A DNA stretch of 64,000 bases, from assembly GCF_009451885.1 (NCBI RefSeq), contig NZ_WIAO01000026.1:21845-85844 (forward strand). Direction: 5' to 3'. The notes beneath the pieces were generated by a model. It had not been told where the DNA came from, did no database searches, and saw nothing but the letters and a program-made list of their open reading frames with translations. How positions within the stretch are numbered: position 1 is the first letter of the stretch; every line of letters starts with the position of its first letter. Below, in pieces: positions 9,090-17,475 of the stretch. This DNA comes from Glycomyces albidus. GTDB taxonomy: Bacteria; Actinomycetota; Actinomycetes; Mycobacteriales; Micromonosporaceae. A program made the position numbers and the translations under genes.

Positions 9090-9155
9090 ATCCTAGCACC
9101 GCTAGACATCCGAGCGAAGCTATGCTAGCGTCATTCATGTTCCTAGCAACGCTAG
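9090..9155. promoter_or_regulatory. Twin TetR operators in a divergent promoter
   Basis: Two palindromes, CTAGC-ACC-GCTAG (9093-9105) and CTAGC-AAC-GCTAG (9143-9155), lie exactly 50 bp apart. Operator 1 overlaps the minus-strand -10-like TAGGAT (9090-9095) of the TetR gene; operator 2 sits 32 bp before the DUF4267 start. A third half-match, GCTAGCG, occurs near 9124. Confidence 0.75.
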
Positions 9156-9186
9156 ATTTCCTAGTCACCTTTTGAAGGAGCCCCCC

Positions 9187-9591
9187 ATGGCCCGCCGCAT
9201 CACCGCCGACGCCCTCACCGTCCTCAGCGTCCTCTTCGTCTTCTCCTTCGGCCTCCAGTACCTCCTCACGCCCGCCGCCGTCGCGCCGAGCATGGGGTTC
9301 GCGCACTGGCCCACCGGCGAGGCCGCCGAGTTCCTGAGCGTCAAGGGCGCCCGCGACCTCGGCTCGGCCGTCGTGCTCCTGGTACTGCTGCTCATCCGCG
9401 AACGCCGCGCGCTCGGATGGGCCCTGATCGCCACCGCGCTCATCCCGATCGGCGACGGCTCGCTCATCCTGGCCCACGGCGGCAGCGCCGCCATGGCCTT
9501 CGGCGTCCACTACACCACCGCGGTCGGCGTCATCGCCATCGGCCTGCTCCAGCTCTCGGTCGCCAAGCGCGCCAAGGCCGTCGAGGCCTGA
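9187..9591 (+). CDS. DUF4267 small integral membrane protein
   Basis: Four-helix membrane protein of 134 aa matching the DUF4267 pattern (LLTPAAVAPSMGF, then VKGARDLGSAVV and a basic C-terminus). No biochemical role is established for the family; in actinomycetes members often sit beside a TetR regulator, as here. ATG at 9187 has AAGGAG 6 nt upstream; an upstream TTG at 9172 is rejected because that ribosome site lies inside it. Expression is presumably repressed by the divergent TetR until a small molecule is sensed. Confidence 0.85.
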   Translation: MARRITADALTVLSVLFVFSFGLQYLLTPAAVAPSMGFAHWPTGEAAEFLSVKGARDLGSAVVLLVLLLIRERRALGWALIATALIPIGDGSLILAHGGSAAMAFGVHYTTAVGVIAIGLLQLSVAKRAKAVEA

Positions 9592-9600
9592 ACGGGCGAA

Positions 9601-9660
9601 GGGTCCGCCTGGCGGCGGCAGGCGCTGACGAGGCATCAGCTTTCGCCGCCAGGCGGACCC
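9601..9660. terminator. Long cruciform terminator between convergent genes
   Basis: Perfect 17-bp inverted repeat (9601-9617 with 9644-9660) enclosing a 26-nt loop that holds a second small hairpin (GCTGA with TCAGC). It lies between the convergent DUF4267 and MFS genes and would act in both directions. Unusually long and nested for a terminator. Confidence 0.7.
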
Positions 9661-9680
9661 GGCACATGCGGAGGCGGTCG

Positions 9681-10973
9681 CTACGCGGCCGCCTCCGCCG
9701 GTTCCGGTTCGGGCTCGGGGAGCGTGCGCAGGTTCCGCAAGGGCGAGAAGAAGACCGGGAGGAACGCGGTGCAGATCCCGGCCGCGGCGATCCACAGCGT
9801 GGTCCGCGCACCGAGGTACTGGCCGAGGACGCCGCCGACGAGCGAGCCGACCGCGTAGGCGCCGAACACCAGGAAGCGGACCGTGGCGTTCATGCGGCCG
9901 AGCATCCCGTCCGGGGTCAGGCGCTGGCGGAAGCTCACCTGCGTCACGTTGTAGACCACGCCGCCGATGCCGACGAACGCCATCGCCAGCGCGCCGATCC
10001 AGATCCGCCAGCCCGGTTCGGCGGCGGGGATGAGGAGGATCCACGGCGAGGTGACGGCGACCGAGACCCAGACGACGCGCCCCTCCCCCAGCCAACGGGT
10101 GGCGGTGCCGACGGTGAACGCGCCGGCGACGCCGCCGACGCCGAAGAGGGCGAAGAACAGGCCGATCTCGCCGGGGGTCATGCCGAGGTCGCGGGGCAGG
10201 AAGACGACGATCATCGCCATGAAGGCGCCCATCCAGAGGTTCCAGGAGCCGGTGCACGCGATGATCGAGGCGAGGATGCGGTTCCCGAAGACGAACCTGA
10301 GGCCGTCCTTGATCTCGGCGGCGATCCGGGAGCCGTGGGCGACCTGGGGTTTGGGTTCGCGGCGGCGGATGCGGAGGAGGAACAGGGCCGAGGCGCCCAT
10401 GGCGGCCGCGTCGAAGGCGATCGCGACGGGCGCGGTGAGCCACTCGATGAGCTGGCCGGCGAGGACGGGCCCGCCGAGCTGGGCGGTGGAGCGCACGGTC
10501 TCGAGCTTGGCGTTGCCTTCGACGAGGTGCTCGCGGCCGACGAGGTGCGGCAGGTAGCTCTGGTAGGAGACGTCGAAGAAGACCGTGAAGACGCCGATGA
10601 CGAGCGCGACCGCGTAGAGCTGCCAGATGGTGAGGACGTCGGCCCACCAGGCGGCGGGGACGGTGAAGAGGACGGCGGCGCGCACGATGTCGCTGACGAT
10701 GAGGACCCGGCGGCGGCGCATGCGGTCGATCCACGCGCCGGCGGGGAGGCCGATGAGCAGGAAGGCGATCATCGTCATCGAGGAGAGGACGCCGACCTCG
10801 AACTCGCTGACGTCGAGCGCGATGACCGCTGCGAGCGGCAGGGCGAGCGAGGTGATCTGGTATCCGAACTGCGCGACGGTGGTGGAGAGGAAGAGGTCGC
10901 GGAAGTCGCGGTCGCGGAGCAGGCCGAGGCGGTCGCGCTCGGCGGGCGCTTCGGGGTCGCCGATGGAGATCAT
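9681..10973 (-). CDS. MFS efflux transporter (EntS/MFS_3 type)
   Basis: Major facilitator exporter (430 aa) with twelve predicted hydrophobic segments and the loop-2 motif GLPAGAWIDRMRRRRVLI after the third helix. The family exports siderophores, macrolides or other small molecules; the substrate is unknown. It is divergent from an ArsR-type regulator that probably controls it. The start at 10973 follows a near-consensus promoter (TTGACA, 17 bp, AATACT) whose -10 ends 7 nt before the ATG. There is no ribosome site, so the mRNA is predicted to be leaderless. The longer in-frame reading to 11009 would run through the promoter and is rejected. Confidence 0.9.
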   Translation of the reverse strand: MISIGDPEAPAERDRLGLLRDRDFRDLFLSTTVAQFGYQITSLALPLAAVIALDVSEFEVGVLSSMTMIAFLLIGLPAGAWIDRMRRRRVLIVSDIVRAAVLFTVPAAWWADVLTIWQLYAVALVIGVFTVFFDVSYQSYLPHLVGREHLVEGNAKLETVRSTAQLGGPVLAGQLIEWLTAPVAIAFDAAAMGASALFLLRIRRREPKPQVAHGSRIAAEIKDGLRFVFGNRILASIIACTGSWNLWMGAFMAMIVVFLPRDLGMTPGEIGLFFALFGVGGVAGAFTVGTATRWLGEGRVVWVSVAVTSPWILLIPAAEPGWRIWIGALAMAFVGIGGVVYNVTQVSFRQRLTPDGMLGRMNATVRFLVFGAYAVGSLVGGVLGQYLGARTTLWIAAAGICTAFLPVFFSPLRNLRTLPEPEPEPAEAAA

Positions 10974-10980
10974 GCGATTG

Positions 10981-11009
10981 AGTATTCCCAATCGGTTGGG
11001 TTTTGTCAA
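10981..11009 (-). promoter_or_regulatory. Leaderless sigma70-type promoter with embedded near-palindrome
   Basis: On the minus strand: -35 TTGACA (11004-11009), 17-bp spacer, -10 AATACT (10981-10986), then 7 nt to the ATG of the exporter. The spacer contains CCCAA-TCGG-TTGGG (10987-11000), a likely operator for the divergent ArsR-type regulator. Confidence 0.75.
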
Positions 11010-11046
11010 TCGCTCGGATCGCCGGGGCGGGCCCTAAGATGAAGGT

Positions 11047-11592
11047 GTGGCAGAGCAGGGCAGCGCAGAGCGATTCAAGGACGACCGGCCGCTGGCGACG
11101 GAGGCCGAGGCCAAGGCCGTGGCCTCGGCGGTGCGGCTGCGGATCCTGCGGCTGTGCCTGGACAGCGCCCTGACGAACAAGGAGATCGCGCAGCGGCTCG
11201 GATCGAACCCGGCGACCGTGCTCCACCACGTCCGCAAACTCGTCGACACCGGATTCCTTGCGGCGCAAGAGGAGCGGGTGGGGGCGCGGGGGGCGCGGGA
11301 GATCCCGTACCTGGCGACGCGGAAGTCGTGGGCGCTGCGGCTCGGCGAGGAGTTCCACTCGGACCTGACCACGGCGATGCTCGACGCGTTCCAGTCCGAG
11401 GTGGCGCAGCTCGGCGACCCCGCGCAGATCAACGTCGCCCGCATCGGCCTGCGGATGAACGAGGAGCAGTACGCGGAGGTCAACCGGCGCTTCCGCGACC
11501 TCTACGCGGAGCTGACCAAGCTCGAGCCGGGCCCGGGCGCCAAACCGTATTCGCTGTTCGTGGCGATCCACCCCGACCTCGGCCGCGACTGA
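11047..11592 (+). CDS. ArsR/HTH_20-type winged-helix regulator
   Basis: Winged-helix DNA-binding protein of 181 aa. The HTH (about 25-75) reads LTNKEIAQRLGSNPATVLHHVRKLVDTGFL, and the C-terminal half is alpha-helical. This is the two-part layout seen in ArsR-like regulators controlling neighbouring MFS pumps. The GTG start at 11047 lies 6 nt after a -10-like TAAGAT (11035-11040) without a ribosome site, so a leaderless mRNA is likely. It is divergent from the MFS exporter and separated by 73 bp. Confidence 0.85.
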   Translation: MAEQGSAERFKDDRPLATEAEAKAVASAVRLRILRLCLDSALTNKEIAQRLGSNPATVLHHVRKLVDTGFLAAQEERVGARGAREIPYLATRKSWALRLGEEFHSDLTTAMLDAFQSEVAQLGDPAQINVARIGLRMNEEQYAEVNRRFRDLYAELTKLEPGPGAKPYSLFVAIHPDLGRD

Positions 11593-11611
11593 ACGGGCCG
11601 GACGCGAGGAA

Positions 11612-11946
11612 TACTCGATCGCCAGGCGCCCCCGGCTTCAACCATGGCGCGGAGGTACGACATCGCAGGACCGGTCCGCGGCGCCGGCCTCGGAGGCGAG
11701 TGATGCTCGATCCTCAGGCGCCCCCGGCTTCAACCATGGCGCGGGGGTGTGACATCCGGAGGTCCGTCCACTCCGGAGACGGCCTATGCGAGTGTTGCTC
11801 GATCCGCCGACGCCCCCGGTTGCAACGATGACGGGGAGGAACGACAGACCGGACGACCGGTCTCGGATCGACCCGGATGCGGGGGACACTCGGTCCGCAG
11901 GCGCCCCGGTTGCAACGATGACGGGGAGGTACGACACCCGGCCGGC
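11612..11946. repeat. Four degenerate tandem repeats, period 91-92 bp
   Basis: This otherwise gene-less stretch (11593-12023) contains four copies of a roughly 50-bp core. Each starts CTCG(A/G)TC at 11614, 11706, 11798 and 11889, followed by a (G/A)CGCCCC-rich block, then (GGCTTCAACCATGGCG or GGTTGCAACGATGACG), then G(G/A)GG(A/T).(C/G)GACA. The intervals are 92, 92 and 91 bp; about 40 bp between cores is not conserved. Copies 1-2 and copies 3-4 form two subtypes. Each core can fold into a CCCCG/CGGGG hairpin (11814-11818 with 11832-11836; 11904-11908 with 11922-11926; 11721-11726 with 11742-11747), weaker in copy 1. Each copy also has an ATG followed by four to six alike codons (MARRYD, MARGCD, MTGRND, MTGRYD). 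No function is known to me. Confidence 0.8.
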
Positions 11947-11961
11947 CGCGGGTCAAGACGA

Positions 11962-11995
11962 GGCCGCCTCCGAGTGTGTGGTTTCGGAGTCGGCC
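11962..11995. terminator. Probable terminator downstream of glpD
   Basis: Near-perfect 12-bp stem: GGCCGCCTCCGA (11962-11973) pairs with TCGGAGTCGGCC (11984-11995) with one mismatch and a 10-nt loop. It lies 29 bp past the glpD stop on the minus strand. Confidence 0.55.
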
Positions 11996-12023
11996 CCGTG
12001 CTCCCTCATGGAATCGTGGTCTG

Positions 12024-13640
12024 TCAGCGCCGGTCGAGCAGCGTCTGGACGCGGGCGCGGATCTCGGGCGTGTCGAGGCCGCGGATCGTGAGGGTGGTGC
12101 GCCGGCGCAGGACGTCGTCGGGCGTCTCGGCCCACTCCATGTCGCGCGCGTAGACCACCTGGGCCCAGATCTCGGGGGCGTCCGGGTGGACGCGCTCGGC
12201 GAGCTCCGGGTGCTCCCCCGCGAGGCGGGCGATGTCGAAGGCGATCGAGCCGTAGTGGGTCGCGAGGTGCTTCGCGGTGTCCTCGCCGAGGTTCGGCAGC
12301 GGCGCGCCGCCGTCGGAGAGGAGCCGGTGCTGGACGGCGTGCGGGTTCGCGATGCCCGGCAGCGGCAGGCGCCGCGGCAGGTTCCGCATGGGCTCCATCT
12401 CGGAGCCGATCGTGTACCCCGGCATCTCGGCGAGCTTCTTCATCACGGTCCGTCCGATGTGGCGGAACGTGGTCCACTTGCCGCCCGCCACCGAGAGCAT
12501 CCCGCCGCGGCCCTCGGTCACGACGGTCTCGCGCTTGGCCTTCGCGGTGCTGCCCGGCCCGCCGGGCAGGACCCGCAGGCCCGCGAACGAGTACGTGATG
12601 AGCTCGCGCCGGAGCTGCTCGGGGCGGACCGAGTGGCCGGCCTCGTCGAGGATCTGCGCGACGTCCTTCTCGGTCACCGCGACCTCGCCGGGGTCGCCCT
12701 CGTACTCCTCGTCGGTGGTGCCGAGCAGGAGCATGTCCTCCCACGGCAGCGCGAACGTGATGCGGTACCGGTCGATCGGCGTCGCCAGCGCGGCCTTCCA
12801 GTGGGCGGTGCGCTTGAGGACCAGGTGCGCGCCCTTGGAGAGGCGGATCGACGGGTCGGCGCCGGCGTCCTCCATGCGGCGCAGGTGGTCGACCCACGGC
12901 CCGGTGGCGTTGAGGACGACGTGGGCGTCGACGCCGAACTCGGTGCCGTCGCGGCGGTCGCGGAGGTCGGCACCGCTGACGCGTCCCTTCGTGAACCGCA
13001 GGCCGGTGACCTCGGCGTGGTTGAGGACCGCGGCTCCGGCGTCGGCGGCGGCGCGCACGGTCATGAGGGCCATGCGGGCGTCGTTCATCTGGCTGTCGCC
13101 GTAGACGGCGACGGCCTTGAGGTCGTCGATGCGCAGCTCGGGCACGGCCATGCGGGCCTTGGCCGGGTTGAGCAGGTGGCCGACGCCGTCGCCGAAGGCC
13201 GAGAGGGCGGAGTAGGCGAAGACGCCCGCGCCCATCTTGGCGGCGCTGTGCGGGCCGTGCTTGTAGATCGGCAGGTAGAAGGTGAGCGGGCGGGACAGGT
13301 GCGGCGCCACCTGGCGGGTGACGGCGCGGCGCTCGAAGTGGTTCTCCGCGACGAGTTTGACGGCGCCGGTCTGGAGGTAGCGCAGGCCGCCGTGGAGGAG
13401 CTTGGAGGAGGCCGAGGAGGTCGCCCCGGCGAAGTCGCCGGAGTCGACCAGGGCCACCCGCAGCCCCGACTGGGCGGCGTGCCAGGCGGTGGAGATGCCC
13501 AGGATGCCGCCGCCGATGACGAGCAGGTCGAACGTCGTGTTGGACAGGTGCTCTCGCTGCTCGGCCCGGTCGGCCCGCTCGGTGTAGCGGACCGCGGTCG
13601 GGTCCTCCCGGTTGGCGGGGAGGTGCTGCAAGGTGGTCAT
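12024..13640 (-). CDS. glpD: Glycerol-3-phosphate dehydrogenase (FAD-dependent)
   Basis: Oxidises sn-glycerol-3-phosphate to dihydroxyacetone phosphate and passes electrons to the respiratory chain; membrane-associated flavoprotein of 538 aa. The FAD-binding Rossmann motif is near residue 38 (LLVIGGGILGIST), with the family block GGLRYLQTG about 45 residues later. The C-terminal cap domain is complete. ATG at 13640 has GAGGAG 6-7 nt upstream; a longer reading to 13694 lacks such a site. Third structural gene of glpF-glpK-glpD, 63 bp after glpK; that gap carries two copies of TCCACTGTGTT. Confidence 0.95.
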   Translation of the reverse strand: MTTLQHLPANREDPTAVRYTERADRAEQREHLSNTTFDLLVIGGGILGISTAWHAAQSGLRVALVDSGDFAGATSSASSKLLHGGLRYLQTGAVKLVAENHFERRAVTRQVAPHLSRPLTFYLPIYKHGPHSAAKMGAGVFAYSALSAFGDGVGHLLNPAKARMAVPELRIDDLKAVAVYGDSQMNDARMALMTVRAAADAGAAVLNHAEVTGLRFTKGRVSGADLRDRRDGTEFGVDAHVVLNATGPWVDHLRRMEDAGADPSIRLSKGAHLVLKRTAHWKAALATPIDRYRITFALPWEDMLLLGTTDEEYEGDPGEVAVTEKDVAQILDEAGHSVRPEQLRRELITYSFAGLRVLPGGPGSTAKAKRETVVTEGRGGMLSVAGGKWTTFRHIGRTVMKKLAEMPGYTIGSEMEPMRNLPRRLPLPGIANPHAVQHRLLSDGGAPLPNLGEDTAKHLATHYGSIAFDIARLAGEHPELAERVHPDAPEIWAQVVYARDMEWAETPDDVLRRRTTLTIRGLDTPEIRARVQTLLDRR

Positions 13641-13703
13641 GGCCGACTCCTCATTCCACTGTGTTCGATACCAGTGCGTCCACAGCGGGTTCATCCACTG
13701 TGT

Positions 13704-15233
13704 TTAGTCTTCCAGCCAGCCCATGGTCCGCTCGACGGCCTTGAGCCAGTTCTTGTACTCCCGGTCCCGCAGTTCCGGGTCCATGTTCGGGGTCCATTCG
13801 GCGGCGCGGCGCCAGTTGGCGCGCAGGTCGTCGGTGGAGTTCCAGAAGCCGACGGCGAGACCGGCCGCGTACGCGGCGCCGAGGCAGGTGGTCTCGGCGA
13901 CCATCGGCCGCACGACGGGCGCGTCGAGGACGTCCGCGAGGAACTGCATCAGGAGGTTGTTCGAGGTCATGCCGCCGTCGACCTTGAGCGCGACGAGGTC
14001 GTCGCCCGAGTCCTTGATCATGGCGTCGGAGATCTCGCGGGTCTGCCAGGCGGTGGCCTCCAGGACGGCGCGGGCGATGTGGGCCTTGGTGACGTACCGG
14101 GTCAGGCCCGCGATGACGCCGCGGGCGTCCGAGCGCCAGTAGGGGGCGAACAGCCCGGAGAACGCCGGCACGAAATAGGCGCCGCCGTTGTCCTCCACCG
14201 ACATCGCGAGAGTCTCGATCTCGGCGGCGGTGCTGATGAGGCCCATCTGGTCGCGCATCCACTGGACGAGCGAGCCGGTGACGGCGATGGAGCCCTCGAG
14301 CGCGTAGACCGGGTCCTGGTCGCCGATGCGGTAGCCGACGGTGGTGAGCAGGCCCGACTCGGAGTGGATGAGCTTCTCGCCGGTGTTCATGAGCATGAAC
14401 GTGCCGGTGCCGTAGGTGGACTTCGCCTCGCCCACGGAGTAGCAGGTCTGCCCGAACAGGGCGGCCTGCTGGTCGCCGAGGGCCGAGGCGACGGGGACGC
14501 CGCCGAGGAGCTGGCCGAGCGTGCCGCCGGTGACCTCGCCGTAGATCTCGGAGGACGAGCGGATCTCGGGCAGGACCTGGAGCGGGACGCCCATCTCGGC
14601 GGCGATCTCCTCGTTCCAGCTCAGGTCCTCGAGGTTCATCAGGAGGGTGCGCGAGGCGTTGGTGACGTCGGTGACGTGAACGCCGCCGTTCACGCCGCCG
14701 GTGAGGTTCCAGATGACCCAGGAGTCCATGGTGCCGAAGAGGATGTCGCCGGTCTCGGCCTTCTCGCGCAGCCCTTCGACGTTGTCGAGGAGCCAGGCGA
14801 TCTTGGGCCCGGCGAAGTAGGCGGCCAGCGGCAGGCCGGTCTCGCGGCGCCAGCGGTCCTGGCCGACCTCGCCGCCGAGCTGCTTGCAGAGCACGTCGGT
14901 GCGGGTGTCCTGCCAGACGATGGCGTTGTGGACCGGCTGGCCGGTGCGCTTGTCCCACAGCATGGTCGTCTCGCGCTGGTTCGTGATGCCGATCGCCAGG
15001 ATGTCGTCGCGGCGGGCGCCGGCCTTGACCATGGCCCCGGCGACGACCTCCTGGACGTTGCGCCAGATCTCGGCCGCGTCGTGCTCGACCCAGCCCGGTT
15101 TCGGGAAGATCTGGGCGTGCTCCTTCTGGTCGACGGCGACGATGCGGCCGTCGCGGTCGAAGATGATGCACCGGCTGGAGGTGGTGCCCTGGTCGATGGC
15201 CGCGATGAACGGGCCGCTGTGCGAGTCGGTCAT
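13704..15233 (-). CDS. glpK: Glycerol kinase
   Basis: ATP-dependent phosphorylation of glycerol to sn-glycerol-3-phosphate (509 aa, standard length). FGGY-kinase signatures are intact: the N-terminal phosphate loop DQGTTSSR (near residue 14) and the C-terminal [14 protein letters not shown] block. ATG at 15233 with upstream GGAGC is chosen over an in-frame ATG at 15302. Lies between glpF (55 bp upstream) and glpD, on one transcript likely controlled by the GylR-type regulator. Confidence 0.97.
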   Translation of the reverse strand: MTDSHSGPFIAAIDQGTTSSRCIIFDRDGRIVAVDQKEHAQIFPKPGWVEHDAAEIWRNVQEVVAGAMVKAGARRDDILAIGITNQRETTMLWDKRTGQPVHNAIVWQDTRTDVLCKQLGGEVGQDRWRRETGLPLAAYFAGPKIAWLLDNVEGLREKAETGDILFGTMDSWVIWNLTGGVNGGVHVTDVTNASRTLLMNLEDLSWNEEIAAEMGVPLQVLPEIRSSSEIYGEVTGGTLGQLLGGVPVASALGDQQAALFGQTCYSVGEAKSTYGTGTFMLMNTGEKLIHSESGLLTTVGYRIGDQDPVYALEGSIAVTGSLVQWMRDQMGLISTAAEIETLAMSVEDNGGAYFVPAFSGLFAPYWRSDARGVIAGLTRYVTKAHIARAVLEATAWQTREISDAMIKDSGDDLVALKVDGGMTSNNLLMQFLADVLDAPVVRPMVAETTCLGAAYAAGLAVGFWNSTDDLRANWRRAAEWTPNMDPELRDREYKNWLKAVERTMGWLED

Positions 15234-15288
15234 GGTGCGCTCCAAAACATCGTTGTCGAGGCGGAATACGTCGATTGTGTCGTCATGG

Positions 15289-16062
15289 CTAGGCGAAGGC
15301 AACGTTGTAGAGCAGACCGGCGAGTGCGGCGCCGGCGAGCGGGCCGACCACCGGGACCCAGGCGTAGCCCCAGTCCGAGCGGCCCTTGTGCTTCAGGGGC
15401 AGCAGGGCGTGAACGATGCGCGGGCCGAGGTCGCGCGCGGGGTTGATGGCGTAGCCGGTCGGGCCGCCGAGGGAGAGGCCGATGCTGACGACGACGAGTG
15501 CGGTGATGAGGACGCCGAGCGTGCCGAGGCCCTTGCCGGAGTCGTTGAGGCCCTGCGTGAGGATCGCGATGAGGAGGACGAAGGTGCCGATGACCTCGGT
15601 CGCGAGGTTCATGGCGGCGTTGCGGACCTCGGGTCCGGTGGAGAAGACGCCGAGGACCGGGCCGGCCTTGGCGTCGTCGGGGCCTTCGACGGCGTCGGGC
15701 TGCGGGGCGAGGTCGGCCATGTGGGCCTGGAACTGGCCGTAGTAGGCGACCCAGACGAGGAAGGCGCCGATCATCGCGCCGACCATCTGCGAGGCGATGT
15801 AGAGGGGGACCTGGTCCCAGGGGGTGCCGCCGGTGACGGCGAGGCCGATGGTGACCGCGGGGTTGAGGTGGGCGCCGGAGACGCCGGCCGAGACGTAGGC
15901 GGCGGTGAGCACGGCGAAGCCCCACCCGAAGGTGATCGCGAGCCATCCGGCGTTCTGGGCCTTGGACTTCTTGAGGGTGACCGCGGCGCACACGCCGCCG
16001 CCGAGCAGGATCAGCAGGGCCGTGCCGACGACCTCGCCGATGATGATGTCTGTGTTGGACAC
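15289..16062 (-). CDS. glpF: Glycerol uptake facilitator (aquaglyceroporin)
   Basis: Membrane channel of the MIP family (257 aa, six helices plus two half-helices). Both NPA signatures are present: LNPAVT in the first half and [10 protein letters not shown] in the second. The Asp after the second NPA is the residue that marks glycerol-conducting members. First gene of the glpFKD operon and preceded by a 276-bp leader region with a promoter and GylR-like site. A hydrophilic insert around residues 110-125 ([18 protein letters not shown]) is longer than in the E. coli protein. Confidence 0.96.
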   Translation of the reverse strand: MSNTDIIIGEVVGTALLILLGGGVCAAVTLKKSKAQNAGWLAITFGWGFAVLTAAYVSAGVSGAHLNPAVTIGLAVTGGTPWDQVPLYIASQMVGAMIGAFLVWVAYYGQFQAHMADLAPQPDAVEGPDDAKAGPVLGVFSTGPEVRNAAMNLATEVIGTFVLLIAILTQGLNDSGKGLGTLGVLITALVVVSIGLSLGGPTGYAINPARDLGPRIVHALLPLKHKGRSDWGYAWVPVVGPLAGAALAGLLYNVAFA

Positions 16063-16148
16063 TTGCGACTCCTTTGTCCGTGCCCGAGAGCGGTGCCGGG
16101 GGCGCCGTCCTCGTTGGAAGGGCTTTTGTTCCGGCCGGTGGGCGGAGT

Positions 16149-16225
16149 GAACGCTGAAGCCGTTTAGCGTTCGACAATGCCGACCGACGTACGCAAAGTG
16201 TTCTCCTCTGGCACCAGCTCGTCAA
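16149..16225 (-). promoter_or_regulatory. glpF promoter and GylR-like operator
   Basis: Minus strand: -35 TTGACG (16220-16225), 17 bp, -10 AACACT (16197-16202). Downstream, within the predicted early transcript, is the motif GTTCGACAATGC (16169-16180, plus-strand reading), identical to one before gylR. An overlapping inverted repeat, GAACGCT-N10-AGCGTTC, covers 16149-16172. The rest of the 16063-16338 gap holds only a short 5-bp hairpin (16273-16287). Confidence 0.65.
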
Positions 16226-16338
16226 TAGGTATGTGACGACCGCCACATTTCAAGTCGCGAACCATGTGAAACGCCTGCAAGACAGGCATAGCAGGACCAC
16301 ACCGGTCCCGTGGCGAAGCGGAGGAATCGGGCGTACCG

Positions 16339-17103
16339 CTAGAAGGGCTTGGCCCCGAGGTCGCGCGAGACCGACCGGGCGGTGTCGCGGACGGCCGCGA
16401 CGAGCTCGGGCCGCAGCTCACCGTCCCTGCACATGCGTTCGACGGCGCCGGTAATGCCGACCGCGCCGACCGTGAGCCGGTGGCGGTCGAAGATCGGCGC
16501 GGCCACCGAGGCCACGCCTTCCCAGGTCTCGTCCATGTCGGTGGCGTAGCCCTGGGCGCGGGTCCGCTCCAGCACCCGCTCGATGTCGGGCAGCTCGGTG
16601 AGCGTGCGGGCCGTGAACGGCTCGCGCTTCGCGTCGACCAGCTCGGCGTGCGCGACCGGGTCGAAGGCGGTGAGCACCTTGCCGAGCGCGGTCGAGTGCA
16701 TCGGCTGCATGGCGCCGACCTCGAGGACCTGGCGGCTGTCGTCGGGGCGGAAGACGTGGTGGACGATGAGGACGCCCTGCTGGTGGACCACCCCGAGGTA
16801 GACCGCCTCGCCGCCCGAGCGGGCCAGGTCGTCGGTCCACACCAGCGCGCGGGCGCGCAGCTCGTGCACGTCGAGGTAGGTGGTGCCCAGGCGCAGGAGT
16901 TCGGCGCCGAGCTGGTAGCGGCCGGAGTCCGGGTCCTGCTCCACGAAGCCCTCGTGCTGGAGCGTCCGGAGTATCCCGTGCGCGGTGGCCTTGGCCAGGC
17001 CCAGCGCCGACGCGATGTCCGACAGGCCGAGGCGCCGCTCACCGCCCGCGAGCAGCCGCAGCATCGCCGCCGCGCGCTCCAGCGACTGGATGTGCTTCGC
17101 CAT
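16339..17103 (-). CDS. gylR: IclR-family regulator of glycerol catabolism (GylR-like)
   Basis: Transcription factor of 254 aa, the same length as Streptomyces GylR. The N-terminal winged HTH (about 5-70, LGLSDIASALGLAKATAHGILRTL) precedes the IclR effector domain (about 80-250). ATG at 17103 has GGAGG 7 nt upstream; the in-frame extension to 17181 would cross the candidate operators and is rejected. Situated immediately upstream of glpFKD in the same orientation, as in the Streptomyces gyl locus. Identical motifs before gylR and before glpF support autoregulation and operon control, probably with glycerol-3-phosphate as inducer (family knowledge). Confidence 0.92.
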   Translation of the reverse strand: MAKHIQSLERAAAMLRLLAGGERRLGLSDIASALGLAKATAHGILRTLQHEGFVEQDPDSGRYQLGAELLRLGTTYLDVHELRARALVWTDDLARSGGEAVYLGVVHQQGVLIVHHVFRPDDSRQVLEVGAMQPMHSTALGKVLTAFDPVAHAELVDAKREPFTARTLTELPDIERVLERTRAQGYATDMDETWEGVASVAAPIFDRHRLTVGAVGITGAVERMCRDGELRPELVAAVRDTARSVSRDLGAKPF

Positions 17104-17155
17104 CCGCCCGCCTCCGTTCCGGTCCGGTCCGCCCCGCGGTCCGAGAACCGACCGC

Positions 17156-17185
17156 GTTCGAGCATTGCCTTCGTTCGACAATGCT
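17156..17185. promoter_or_regulatory. GylR-like operator upstream of gylR
   Basis: Two direct half-sites, GTTCGAGCATTGC (17156-17168) and GTTCGACAATGC (17173-17184), lie 17 bp apart. They contain the perfect inverted repeat AGCATTG-N11-CAATGCT (17161-17167 with 17179-17185). The twelve-base GTTCGACAATGC recurs exactly at 16169 before glpF. It is part of a 372-bp gap (17104-17475) between gylR and the divergent SMP-30 gene; the remainder holds a leader hairpin and no gene. Confidence 0.7.
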
Positions 17186-17410
17186 AAACGCTATCGGCCC
17201 TTGCCGACCAGACAGGTACCGGCACCGCCCGGCCGCTGGGAACGGCGAACGCCGGCGGACCGGACCCGCCGCCCGTCGGTTCGGGCGGTGTCGGGTCAGC
17301 CGCAGCGGCTCTTGCGGTGGCATCACCGGTCGCGCGGCATCCAGTGCTCGGGGAGCCTGCCTTCACGATGAAGCGGCACCGCCCGTTCGGCGTCCGATGT
17401 CGAGAGGGTG

Positions 17411-17446
17411 GGAGCCGACGGCATTCGATGCCGTAGGTTCGGCTCC
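17411..17446 (+). other. Bulged leader hairpin upstream of SMP-30 gene
   Basis: Two nested stems: outer GGAGCCGA (17411-17418) with TCGGCTCC (17439-17446), and inner ACGGCAT (17418-17424) with ATGCCGT (17428-17434) closing a 3-nt loop. A 4-nt bulge lies on the 3' side. It ends about 17 nt before the AGGAGG ribosome site, so it would sit in the 5' leader if transcription starts upstream. Confidence 0.5.
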
Positions 17447-17475
17447 GACATCACCGCAGCCCCAGGAGGTTCCCG

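Noticed and set aside
11638..11937. Small minus-strand coding frame across the tandem repeats
   Set aside because: Repeat-derived peptide with no ribosome site and no similarity between copies once the 92-bp period shifts frame.
11612..11946. CRISPR array
   Set aside because: Only four copies, cores too diverged between copies, period of 92 bp too long, and no cas genes nearby.
16273..16287. GCCTG-CAAGA-CAGGC hairpin as gylR terminator
   Set aside because: Only 5 bp of stem with no T-run, and it lies 52 bp after the gylR stop; too weak to call.
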